From assembly GCA_964535575.1 (NCBI GenBank), contig CAZHTC010000001.1, positions 248,001-312,000 of the forward strand: 64,000 bases of DNA. Reading direction: 5' to 3'. The position numbers and the translations under genes were made by a program. This document shows positions 23,966 to 31,691 of the stretch, piece by piece. Each line of letters starts with the position of its first letter. The stretch's first letter is position 1. This stretch comes from JAGPCK01 sp964535575. Its GTDB lineage: Bacteria > Bacteroidota > Bacteroidia > UKL13-3. Under the pieces are notes generated by a model that ran no database searches, had not been told where the DNA came from, and saw only the letters and a list, made by a program, of their open reading frames with translations.

Positions 23966-25324
23966 ATGGCAGATTTTGAACTGGTGATGCCCAAAATGGG
24001 CGAAAGTATTGCGGAAGCTACCATTATCCGCTGGCTTAAAAAAGAAGGTGAAACTGTTAAAACAGACGAATCTGTTTTAGAGATTGCCACCGACAAAGTT
24101 GACTCTGAAGTGCCAACTCCTCAGGGTGGTGTTATTTCAAAAATTATGTTTAAGGAAGGCGATGTGGTAGCAGTGGGTGCAACCATTGCAGTAATCAGTT
24201 CTGAAACGACTGCTGCAACTACTGTGTCTACTCCGGCTGCTCCGGTTGTAACCGAGGCTCCAAAAGTAGAAGTTGCAGCCACACAAATTGCAAATGAAAT
24301 AAAAACCGCACAACAAACAGTGAGCAATAACAACGGAGCCAAATTTTACAGCCCGCTGGTATTGAATATTGCGCGGGAGGAAAATGTGAGCATGAGTGAA
24401 TTGGAAAATATACCCGGAACCGGAAACGAAGGGCGTGTAACCAAAAGAGATATCCTGGCTTACGTTGAACAGCGCAAAAGCGGAGTGGTATCTGCTCCGG
24501 CAGTGGTAGCCGCTCCGGTAGCTACCCCCGAAGTGAAAATCCCGGCTCCGCAACCTGAAGTAAAGAGTGCCGCCCCGGCTGTTGCATCTACTTCTTCCAA
24601 AATTGCCCTGATGGCCGGTGACGAAATCATAGAAATGGATCGCATGCGCAAACTTATTGCCGACCACATGGTGATGAGTAAACATACTTCTCCGCATGTT
24701 ACTTCATTTGTAGAAGCCGATGTAACCAATATGGTGCTATGGCGCGAAAAAGTGAAAAAGAATTTTGAAAAACGCGAAGGAGAAAAAATTACTTTCACTC
24801 CGCTGTTTATAGAGTGCGTGGTAAAAGCCATTAAAGACTTCCCGATGATTAACGTGAGTATTGACGGACAAAATATCATTAAACGCAAAAACATTAATCT
24901 TGGAATGGCTGCTGCCCTCCCATCAGGCAACCTTATAGTACCGGTAATTAAAAATGCCGATACCATGAACCTTGTTGGTTTAACCAAATCGGTAAATGAT
25001 TTAGGAAATCGTGCTCGTAATAATAAACTTGCTCCCGATGAAATTTCGGGAGGAACATTTACCCTCACAAACGTAGGCGGCTTTGGCAACGTAATGGGAA
25101 CCCCGATTATCAACCAGCCACAGGTAGCTATTATGGCCACCGGAACAATTAAAAAGAAACCCGCAGTAATTGAAACCGAATACGGTGATGTAATTGCCAT
25201 AAGGCATATGATGTTTCTTTCACTAAGCTATGACCACCGCGTAGTGGATGGCTCACTGGGAGGAAGTTTCCTGCGCAGAGTGGGAGATTATATGGAACAA
25301 TGGGATATTAACCGGGAATATTAA
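23966..25324 (+). CDS. 2-oxo acid dehydrogenase E2 (dihydrolipoyl acyltransferase)
   Basis: The protein has 452 residues with three parts. A lipoyl domain at 1-78 carries the attachment Lys in EIATDKVDSEVPTP. After an Ala/Val/Pro linker comes a peripheral-subunit-binding domain (about 125-165; SPLVLNIAREENVSMSELE, GTGNEGRVTKRDILAYVEQ). After a second linker comes the catalytic domain (about 220-452) ending in LSYDHRVVDGSLGGSFLRRV with the catalytic His and Asp. The lipoyl start MPKMGESIAEATIIRWLKKE is closest to branched-chain 2-oxo acid E2 proteins, but pyruvate or 2-oxoglutarate cannot be excluded. E1 and E3 genes are not adjacent. A promoter lies upstream and a terminator follows. Confidence 0.93.
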   Translation: MADFELVMPKMGESIAEATIIRWLKKEGETVKTDESVLEIATDKVDSEVPTPQGGVISKIMFKEGDVVAVGATIAVISSETTAATTVSTPAAPVVTEAPKVEVAATQIANEIKTAQQTVSNNNGAKFYSPLVLNIAREENVSMSELENIPGTGNEGRVTKRDILAYVEQRKSGVVSAPAVVAAPVATPEVKIPAPQPEVKSAAPAVASTSSKIALMAGDEIIEMDRMRKLIADHMVMSKHTSPHVTSFVEADVTNMVLWREKVKKNFEKREGEKITFTPLFIECVVKAIKDFPMINVSIDGQNIIKRKNINLGMAAALPSGNLIVPVIKNADTMNLVGLTKSVNDLGNRARNNKLAPDEISGGTFTLTNVGGFGNVMGTPIINQPQVAIMATGTIKKKPAVIETEYGDVIAIRHMMFLSLSYDHRVVDGSLGGSFLRRVGDYMEQWDINREY

Positions 25325-25339
25325 TTTCAGATTCAAATC

Positions 25340-25372
25340 AAACAGCCATGCAACAACACATGGCTGTTTTTA
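25340..25372 (+). terminator. Intrinsic terminator after the E2 gene
   Basis: AAACAGCCATG (25340-25350) and CATGGCTGTTT (25359-25369) form a perfect 11-base stem with an 8-base loop, followed by a T-rich tail. It lies 15 bases after the E2 stop. Confidence 0.85.
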
Positions 25373-25385
25373 GTTAATCCAATAC

Positions 25386-25991
25386 ATGCGCAAAAAAATC
25401 TTCGGTTCGTTTTTACTTTTTTCTTCCCTGTTATTAGTGGCTCAGCCGACAGTAATGAAATCGTATCTGGCAAGAGGTGGATACTTTTCTATTTCTTATC
25501 CCAGCAGTTGGGAATTGGGCACTCAACAGATTGCCGGCATATATTTTCAGGCATTTTCTCCAAAAGAGGGGGCAAACGATAGGTTTAGAGAAAACCTGAA
25601 TGTTGTAATAGAAGATTTAAATGGTAAACAGATAAGTGAACAAGAATACGTAGAAGCTACCAAAAAAAAACTTTTGTTATATGTAAAGGAATACCACTTA
25701 ATTAGGGCCGGTGAAATAATGATGGGGAGTTATAAGGCCTATGAGATAATTTATTCCGGTAAGGTTGATTTTTATAATTTAAAATTCAGAGCTGTAATTA
25801 CATTCTTTGAAAAAAGAGCATTTGTAATGACCTATTCAAGTGATCTTATTTCTTATGATAAATTTTATCCTGAAGCAAATAAAATAATGAGTTCAATCAA
25901 GTTGCTTCATGTGGCTGCTCCTGTTGCTAAACCTGCTGTTCCTACAACTAAACCCGTAGTTCCTAAAACTAAAACACCGGTGAAAAAATGA
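25386..25991 (+). CDS. Exported PsbP/DcrB-like protein with Pro/Lys-rich tail
   Basis: The 201-residue protein has signal peptide MRKKIFGSFLLFSSLLLVAQ. The mature domain starts FSISYPSSWELGT and continues with strands FRENLNVVIEDLNG and KAYEIIYSGKV, then VITFFEKRAFVMTYSS and a closing helix YPEANKIMSSIKLL. This order matches the PsbP/DUF1795 (DcrB) fold. The last 30 residues form a low-complexity tail of repeated PVxKPxVPxTK, probably flexible. It overlaps the ChaN-like gene by 4 bases (ATGA), so the two exported proteins are probably made together. Function unknown. Confidence 0.8.
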   Translation: MRKKIFGSFLLFSSLLLVAQPTVMKSYLARGGYFSISYPSSWELGTQQIAGIYFQAFSPKEGANDRFRENLNVVIEDLNGKQISEQEYVEATKKKLLLYVKEYHLIRAGEIMMGSYKAYEIIYSGKVDFYNLKFRAVITFFEKRAFVMTYSSDLISYDKFYPEANKIMSSIKLLHVAAPVAKPAVPTTKPVVPKTKTPVKK

Positions 25992-26842
25992 AAAAAATAC
26001 TCTCACTCCTTATCATTATAACTTTATTCGCTTTTTCAGCTGATAAACCGGCTTATAAACTCTATAGCGCATCGGGTAAAGAAACTGAGTATGAAAAGTT
26101 GCTGAAAGAGGCAAGTAAGGCAGATGTTGTTTTATTCGGGGAGCTGCACAACAATCCCATTTGTCATTGGCTGCAATTAGAACTTACCCGTGATTTATTT
26201 GCAGAAAAAGTCGGTAATTTAAAACTGGGAGCAGAAATGTTTGAAAGCGATGACCAATTGGTGATGGACGAATACCTGGCCGGTAAAATGACGGATAAAA
26301 CCTTTAAGGATGAAGCCAAACTGTGGACTAATTATGCTACTGACTATAAGCCGTTGATTGATTTTGCGAAAAAAAATAAAGTCCCCTTTATTGCCACCAA
26401 TATACCGCGCAGGTATGCCAATTTGGTTTACAGCTCCGGGACAAAAGCATTAGACAGCCTTCGGGAAGATGGGAAAAAATACATTGCCCCGCTTCCGTTT
26501 CCATACGATCCCGAAGTAAAATGTTACAAAGAAATTTTTGAAGCTGCGCAGGGGCATGGCGGTGAAAATTTGCCCAAATCGCAAGCTATAAAAGACGCCA
26601 CCATGGCCCATTTTATTCTAAAAAATATTCAGTCCGGACAAACCATGCTGCATTTCAACGGTGCTTATCATTCCAACAATTTTCAGGGCATTATGTGGTA
26701 TCTTAAACAATATCGTCCCGATATTAGGGTGGTAACTATTTCATCGGCCGAGCAGGATACCCTGAAAGAACTCGATAATGAAAATAAAAATCTGGCCGAT
26801 TTTACTATCGTAATTCCCTCGGGGATGACAAAAACATATTAA
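25988..26842 (+). CDS. ChaN-family (haem-binding, Tiki superfamily) exported protein
   Basis: The 284-residue protein has an N-terminal signal (MKKILSLLIIITLFAFSADK) without a convincing lipobox. The core motif VVLFGELHNNPICHWLQLEL contains the conserved Glu-x-His of PF04187. LKLGAEMFESDDQLVMDEYL and VPFIATNIPRRYANLVY follow, then MLHFNGAYHSNNFQGIMWYL, all typical of the family. Campylobacter ChaN binds two haems, and the wider family includes metal-dependent Tiki-like proteases. Here an iron or haem role is possible but not shown by neighbours. It is translationally coupled to the PsbP-like gene. Confidence 0.88.
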   Translation: MKKILSLLIIITLFAFSADKPAYKLYSASGKETEYEKLLKEASKADVVLFGELHNNPICHWLQLELTRDLFAEKVGNLKLGAEMFESDDQLVMDEYLAGKMTDKTFKDEAKLWTNYATDYKPLIDFAKKNKVPFIATNIPRRYANLVYSSGTKALDSLREDGKKYIAPLPFPYDPEVKCYKEIFEAAQGHGGENLPKSQAIKDATMAHFILKNIQSGQTMLHFNGAYHSNNFQGIMWYLKQYRPDIRVVTISSAEQDTLKELDNENKNLADFTIVIPSGMTKTY

Positions 26843-26870
26843 GATTATTCCCTCATCCCATTTCAATTTG

Positions 26871-26878
26871 TATCTTTG
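26871..26878 (+). promoter_or_regulatory. -7 promoter box for kdsB
   Basis: TATCTTTG matches TAnnTTTG exactly and ends 4 bases before the kdsB ATG. It is the same sequence and spacing as at the marR gene. Transcription would start at or next to the start codon. Confidence 0.45.
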
Positions 26879-26882
26879 AACA

Positions 26883-27638
26883 ATGAAATCAACGGTATTG
26901 GCCATTATTCCCGCCAGATACGCATCTACCCGCTTTCCGGGAAAACCACTTATTGATATTGGTGGCAAAACCATGATTGAACGCGTTTACCGACAGGTAA
27001 AAAAAGCAAAACTCATCAGCGAAGTAATTGTGGCCACCGATGATGAACGAATTGCTGAAGCCGTGAAACATTTTGGCGGACTGGTAGAAATGACTTCGGC
27101 TAATCATCCAAGCGGAACCGACCGCTGTGCCGAAGTAGCCAAACGTTTTGAAGGAGCCTTTGATATGGTTGTGAATATTCAGGGTGACGAACCATTTATA
27201 AACCCTCAGGCAATTGATGCCTTATGCCATTCGTTCGAAAACCCCTTGGTGGGAATTGCAAGTCTTTGCAAAAAAATTGAAGACAAAGCCACTTTAACTA
27301 ACCCGAATGTGGTGAAAGTGGTAAAAGACACAAACGGATTTGCCCTTTATTTCAGCAGACATCCTATTCCGTTTTTGCGGAATGCGTTAACCTCCAACTG
27401 GCAACTGGAACATCCTTATTTTAAACATTTGGGTATTTACGGCTTTCGGTTAACTACCCTGCTTCAACTTACCCAACTGGCACAGAGTGAACTTGAAAAA
27501 GCTGAATCGCTGGAACAATTGCGCTGGGTTGAAAACGGCTTTCGCATTTTTATGAGTGAAACAACCCATGAAACCCTGGCTATTGATTCGCCTTCGGATT
27601 TAGAACATGTTGAAAAGTATTTGAAAAGCCACTTCTGA
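26883..27638 (+). CDS. kdsB: 3-deoxy-manno-octulosonate cytidylyltransferase
   Basis: The 251-residue protein has the nucleotide-binding start IIPARYASTRFPGKPL and VIVATDDERIAEAV. SANHPSGTDRCAEV and VVNIQGDEPFINPQAI (metal-binding Asp) follow, then YFSRHPIPF and GIYGFRLTTLLQL. This is the full KdsB signature at normal length. It activates Kdo as CMP-Kdo for lipopolysaccharide inner core, so the organism makes a Kdo-containing outer membrane. Its own promoter box lies directly in front. It is followed after 138 bases by pyrG, which supplies CTP, the co-substrate of this enzyme; that neighbourhood may be meaningful or accidental. Confidence 0.96.
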   Translation: MKSTVLAIIPARYASTRFPGKPLIDIGGKTMIERVYRQVKKAKLISEVIVATDDERIAEAVKHFGGLVEMTSANHPSGTDRCAEVAKRFEGAFDMVVNIQGDEPFINPQAIDALCHSFENPLVGIASLCKKIEDKATLTNPNVVKVVKDTNGFALYFSRHPIPFLRNALTSNWQLEHPYFKHLGIYGFRLTTLLQLTQLAQSELEKAESLEQLRWVENGFRIFMSETTHETLAIDSPSDLEHVEKYLKSHF

Positions 27639-27643
27639 TTTTT

Positions 27644-27674
27644 TTTGGCTCCCAAGGCCTTTTAGTTACTTTTG
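27644..27674 (+). promoter_or_regulatory. Strong-consensus promoter for pyrG
   Basis: TTTG at 27644-27647 and TACTTTTG at 27667-27674 are 19 bases apart. Both elements and the spacing match the Bacteroidota housekeeping promoter. The leader before the ATG would be just under 100 bases; no riboswitch-like fold was recognised in it. Confidence 0.6.
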
Positions 27675-27776
27675 AATCCCGTACAGAAACATGATTGAGA
27701 GTTTGTGCGGCCATGGCTTAAATTCCTTTTATTCAGCCTTGCAATCTTCTCCTCTTGATTTTATTGCGTAAAATTT

Positions 27777-29390
27777 ATGAAACAGGCAAAATACGTTTTC
27801 GTTACTGGCGGGGTAACATCATCATTAGGTAAAGGCATTGTATCGGCTTCATTAGCCAAACTGCTGCAGGCTCGCGGTTACTCGGTAACCATCCAAAAAT
27901 TTGACCCATACATTAATGTTGACCCCGGAACACTGAATCCTTACGAACACGGAGAGTGTTATGTTACTGAAGATGGAGCCGAAACCGACCTTGATCTTGG
28001 CCATTATGAACGTTTTTTGAATGTAGCAACTTCGCAGGCAAATAATGTGACCACCGGCAGAATATATCAGCATGTAATTACCCAGGAACGCGAAGGAGCC
28101 TATCTGGGCAAAACAGTTCAGGTAATTCCACATATTACTGATGAAATTAAACGCAGAATGAAACTGCTGGGCGAAAGCGGCAAATACGATATTGTGATTA
28201 CCGAACTTGGCGGAACCGTTGGCGATATTGAATCCCTTCCCTATATCGAGGCCGTTCGTCAGTTAAACTGGGAAGTAAGACCCGAAGATTGCATTGTAAT
28301 TCACCTCACGCTGCTGCCTTATTTAAGTACCAGTAAAGAATTAAAAACAAAACCCACACAGCACTCGGTAAAAATGCTGCTCGAAGCAGGGATTCAGCCC
28401 GATGTGTTGGTGTGCCGGGCGGAGCATCCAATTGGTAAAGATTTGAAGAAAAAAATTGCCCTGTTTTGCAACGTATCACCAAACGCGGTTATTGAAGCGC
28501 TTGACATGCCTACCATTTACGATGTGCCTATGGCCATGCTCAAGGAAAAGTTAGATAAAATTGTACTGAATAAACTTAAACTTTCTTCGGCCAAAGAACC
28601 TAACCTTGACAATTGGCTGGGATTTTTAACCCGTCATAAAAATCCAAAACATCAGGTTAAAATAGGGCTTGTAGGAAAATATGTTGAACTGCCCGATGCA
28701 TACAAATCCATTACCGAAGCATTTGTACATGCTGGCGCCAACCGTGAGTGTAAAGTTGATTTGGAATACATACACTCCGAGCTGATAACAGATAGTAATG
28801 TTGATCATAAACTTCACCATTTAGATGGAATCCTAGTAGCTCCGGGTTTTGGTGACCGGGGCATTGAAGGGAAGATAACAGCAATTAAATACGCACGCGA
28901 AAACAACATCCCTTTCTTTGGAATTTGCCTGGGTATGCAATGTGCCGTAATTGAATTTGGCCGCAACGTGCTTGGATTAAAAGATGCACATAGCACCGAA
29001 ATGAACTCGAAAACAAAAAATGCAGTGATTGATATGATGCCTGAGCAGAAAAAAATTACTGCAAAAGGCGGTACTATGCGTCTTGGTTCTTACGTATGCG
29101 AACTAAAAAAAGACACAAAAGCATTCAGAGCCTACGATAAACAAAAAGTGCAGGAACGTCATCGCCACCGCTATGAATTCAACAACAAATTTTTGAAAGA
29201 CTACGAGGCTAAAGGAATGATTGCGTCAGGCATGAATCCGGATACCAAACTGGTAGAAATTGTAGAATTAAAAGATCACCCTTACTTTGTAGCTGTTCAG
29301 TTTCACCCCGAGTATAAAAGTACCGTTGAAACTCCTCACCCACTCTTTATTAAGTTTATAAAGGCTGCTATCGAGTATAGTAAGTCCTGA
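27777..29390 (+). CDS. pyrG: CTP synthase
   Basis: With 537 residues it is of standard length. The synthetase half begins YVFVTGGVTSSLGKGIVSAS and contains FDPYINVDPGTLNPYEHGE and ITELGGTVGDIESLPYIEA. The glutaminase half has the nucleophile Cys in FFGICLGMQCAVIEF and the His-Glu pair in VQFHPEYKSTVETPHP. It converts UTP, ATP and glutamine to CTP in the cytoplasm. It has its own promoter and is 89 bases from yidC. No anomalies were seen. Confidence 0.98.
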   Translation: MKQAKYVFVTGGVTSSLGKGIVSASLAKLLQARGYSVTIQKFDPYINVDPGTLNPYEHGECYVTEDGAETDLDLGHYERFLNVATSQANNVTTGRIYQHVITQEREGAYLGKTVQVIPHITDEIKRRMKLLGESGKYDIVITELGGTVGDIESLPYIEAVRQLNWEVRPEDCIVIHLTLLPYLSTSKELKTKPTQHSVKMLLEAGIQPDVLVCRAEHPIGKDLKKKIALFCNVSPNAVIEALDMPTIYDVPMAMLKEKLDKIVLNKLKLSSAKEPNLDNWLGFLTRHKNPKHQVKIGLVGKYVELPDAYKSITEAFVHAGANRECKVDLEYIHSELITDSNVDHKLHHLDGILVAPGFGDRGIEGKITAIKYARENNIPFFGICLGMQCAVIEFGRNVLGLKDAHSTEMNSKTKNAVIDMMPEQKKITAKGGTMRLGSYVCELKKDTKAFRAYDKQKVQERHRHRYEFNNKFLKDYEAKGMIASGMNPDTKLVEIVELKDHPYFVAVQFHPEYKSTVETPHPLFIKFIKAAIEYSKS

Positions 29391-29445
29391 TTGTAGACCC
29401 GTTTTCAGCCTATTTTTCTCCGCTCGCAATTAAGGGGCAAACTAT

Positions 29446-29453
29446 TACCTTTG
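29446..29453 (+). promoter_or_regulatory. -7 promoter box for yidC
   Basis: TACCTTTG matches TAnnTTTG exactly and lies 26 bases before the yidC ATG. No -33 TTG at the expected distance was seen. Confidence 0.4.
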
Positions 29454-29479
29454 CGCTTCGTTTTAAGAACCGTATATCC

Positions 29480-31312
29480 ATGGATCGTAATTCTATTATC
29501 GGGCTATCGCTCATTTTTTTAATTGTTGTGGGATGGGGCTATTTCAGTCAGCCCAGTCCTGAGGAACTGGCGCAAATGAAAAGGCAGCAAGACTCAGTTG
29601 CTATGGCCGAACATATGGACGACAGTCTTTCAAAAGTTCAAAAAACAGTTCAGCAAATAGAAAAAAAACTACTCACTTCAGATACCCTGTTAGCTAAAAG
29701 TAAGTTTGGATCTTTTGCATCAAGCATAAACGGTCAAAACAGCATATGCACCCTCGAGAATAAAGAACTTCGTATAAAGCTGGCCTCAAAAGGAGGAAAA
29801 ATTTTATCGGTTGAATTAAAGAATTACAAAAAGTTCGACAAAAAATCGCCACTTATACTGTTTGATGAAAATAATAATAAGTTTAACTACAACCTTACTA
29901 CCCTTGATGGCAAGCAGATAAATACCGAGGAACTCTATTTTACGCCAAGTGCCGCCTCGGTTACCGCAACCAATGCCGATGCTTCTTTAAGTTTTCTCAT
30001 TACGCTGGCTGATGGCCAAACCATTGAACAAGTTTACGCTTTAAAGCCCGAAGGGTTTCTGGTTGATTACAGTTTAAAATTAAACGGCATGAATAAGGTG
30101 CTGGCGACCGGAAACAAAACCCTACCACTTGAATGGAATATTCTGACCCCGAATCAGGAAAAAAACACGGAAGTGGAAGGGAGAAATGCGGCCATTTATT
30201 ACCATACGGGAGAAGAAGTAAAAAATCTAAGCGAAAGCAAAGACGAAGAACTTGTGCCGGAAAAATCAATTAGATGGGTGAGTTTTAAAGACCAGTATTT
30301 TAATGCCACTCTTATTGCTGCCAAACCCGAAATTCAGGCAAATCTGAAATCATCTGTTTTAACCGATAGCAACTACCTCAAAAAATATGAGGCCCGTCTG
30401 GCATTTCCTTATGCCAATGAGGCGCAGCACAACCTCAATTTTCAGTTTTTCTTTGGCCCTAACCAATATAAAACATTAGAAACCCTGAACATTGATCTGG
30501 AAAAAATTATTCCGATGGGATGGCTCATTTTCCGCTGGATGAATAAATATGTGATCATCCATTTGTTCAATTTTTTAATTGGCTTCATCAGCAACTACGG
30601 GCTCGTTATTTTACTTATGACCCTTGTAATTAAGTTGGTTCTGTTTCCATTGGTTTACAAATCCTTTCTCTCTACCATTAAAATGCGCCTGTTAAAGCCC
30701 GAGATGGATGAGATTAAAGCAAAGCTGGGTGACGACCCGCAACAGGTACAAATGGAAAATATGAAACTTTTCCGTCAGGCGGGTGTGAGTCCAATGGGCG
30801 GATGTGTTCCTGTATTACTGCAAATGCCGGTGCTTATTGCCATGTTCAGTTTTTTCCCTGCGGCTTTTGAATTACGCCAGCAGGAGTTTTTATGGGCAAC
30901 CGACCTTTCGTCATACGACTCTATTTTTGAGTTCTCCTTTAATATTCCTTTTTATGGCAACCACGTAAGTTTGTTTACCCTGCTTATGACTATTTCAACT
31001 CTTATTTACACCTATATGAATAACCAGATGACAGGTGTTACCGGACAAATGAAATGGATTGGTTACATGATGCCTGTTGTATTTCTAGGTGTATTTAACA
31101 ACTACGCTGCCGGTTTAAGTTATTATTATTTTGTATCAAATATGATAACCTTTGCCCAACAGTGGGGTATTCGTCAGTTTGTGGATGAAAAAGCCCTGCA
31201 CGCCCAAATACAGGAAAATAAGAAGAAGCCTGTACAAAAGTCCAAGTTCCAGCAAAGGTTGGAAGAAATGGCTCAGCAAAAGCAACAGCCTAAAAAGCCG
31301 ATTAAAAAATAG
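29480..31312 (+). CDS. yidC: Membrane protein insertase YidC
   Basis: The protein has 610 residues. It has an N-terminal anchor (IIGLSLIFLIVVGWGYF), a large periplasmic domain (about 80-340) as in Gram-negative YidC, then five membrane segments. These include LVILLMTLVIKLVLFPLVYK with the conserved region following, SPMGGCVPVLLQMPVLIAMF, and LIYTYMNNQM. The tail is basic (KKPVQKSKFQQRLEEM, PKKPIKK) and suited to ribosome contact. It inserts and folds inner-membrane proteins with or without SecYEG. A separate promoter box is present. No rnpA/rpmH neighbours are seen, which is common in this phylum. Confidence 0.97.
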   Translation: MDRNSIIGLSLIFLIVVGWGYFSQPSPEELAQMKRQQDSVAMAEHMDDSLSKVQKTVQQIEKKLLTSDTLLAKSKFGSFASSINGQNSICTLENKELRIKLASKGGKILSVELKNYKKFDKKSPLILFDENNNKFNYNLTTLDGKQINTEELYFTPSAASVTATNADASLSFLITLADGQTIEQVYALKPEGFLVDYSLKLNGMNKVLATGNKTLPLEWNILTPNQEKNTEVEGRNAAIYYHTGEEVKNLSESKDEELVPEKSIRWVSFKDQYFNATLIAAKPEIQANLKSSVLTDSNYLKKYEARLAFPYANEAQHNLNFQFFFGPNQYKTLETLNIDLEKIIPMGWLIFRWMNKYVIIHLFNFLIGFISNYGLVILLMTLVIKLVLFPLVYKSFLSTIKMRLLKPEMDEIKAKLGDDPQQVQMENMKLFRQAGVSPMGGCVPVLLQMPVLIAMFSFFPAAFELRQQEFLWATDLSSYDSIFEFSFNIPFYGNHVSLFTLLMTISTLIYTYMNNQMTGVTGQMKWIGYMMPVVFLGVFNNYAAGLSYYYFVSNMITFAQQWGIRQFVDEKALHAQIQENKKKPVQKSKFQQRLEEMAQQKQQPKKPIKK

Positions 31313-31636
31313 TTTCAGTGGCTGTGCTGTTGTCTCAACTTTTTTAATGCATGCACCAGAATTGAAAACAGAAACAGGATTTCCATTTAATTAGTGCCGC
31401 TTTGTTATTTGCTTTGGTTAATCATTGTTAACCTCACGTAGGGAAACAAAACCCAATTCATCGGTTTGTCATTCATTGCATCGTTTCAACACCCGGGTAT
31501 TTATAATTGATTCGCTATTCTTATTATGCTCTTTCAGTTTTACGGCTTTACTTAGTGTACAACAACCTACGAAGGAAATGAATTAATGTATGGGAGAATT
31601 TCCTTTTATCGCCATAAACGCACTTGAAGAATTCAC
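31313..31636. other. Intergenic stretch without recognisable gene
   Basis: Between yidC and the terminator of the PKD gene I see no convincing coding frame. A small dyad GGTTAA-N6-TTAACC lies at 31416-31433 but has no T-tract, so it is not called a terminator. Short frames here are without start context or similarity to anything I recognise. Confidence 0.5.
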
Positions 31637-31672
31637 AAAAAAGAAACGCTGCCTTTTTAGGGGCAGCGTTTC
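31637..31672 (-). terminator. Intrinsic terminator of the large PKD/CHU_C gene
   Basis: GAAACGCTGCC (31643-31653) and GGCAGCGTTTC (31662-31672) form a perfect 11-base stem. On the minus strand it is followed by a run of six T. It lies 20 bases beyond the stop of the leftward gene. Confidence 0.88.
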
Positions 31673-31691
31673 AATTATTAACTTTATGGGG

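Noticed and set aside
24460..25200. 246-codon open frame opposite the E2 gene
   Set aside because: It lies wholly antisense to a clear E2 catalytic domain, has no family pattern and is explained by codon composition of the real gene.
31416..31433. Dyad GGTTAA-N6-TTAACC as terminator of yidC
   Set aside because: Six-base AT-rich stem without a T-tract on either strand.
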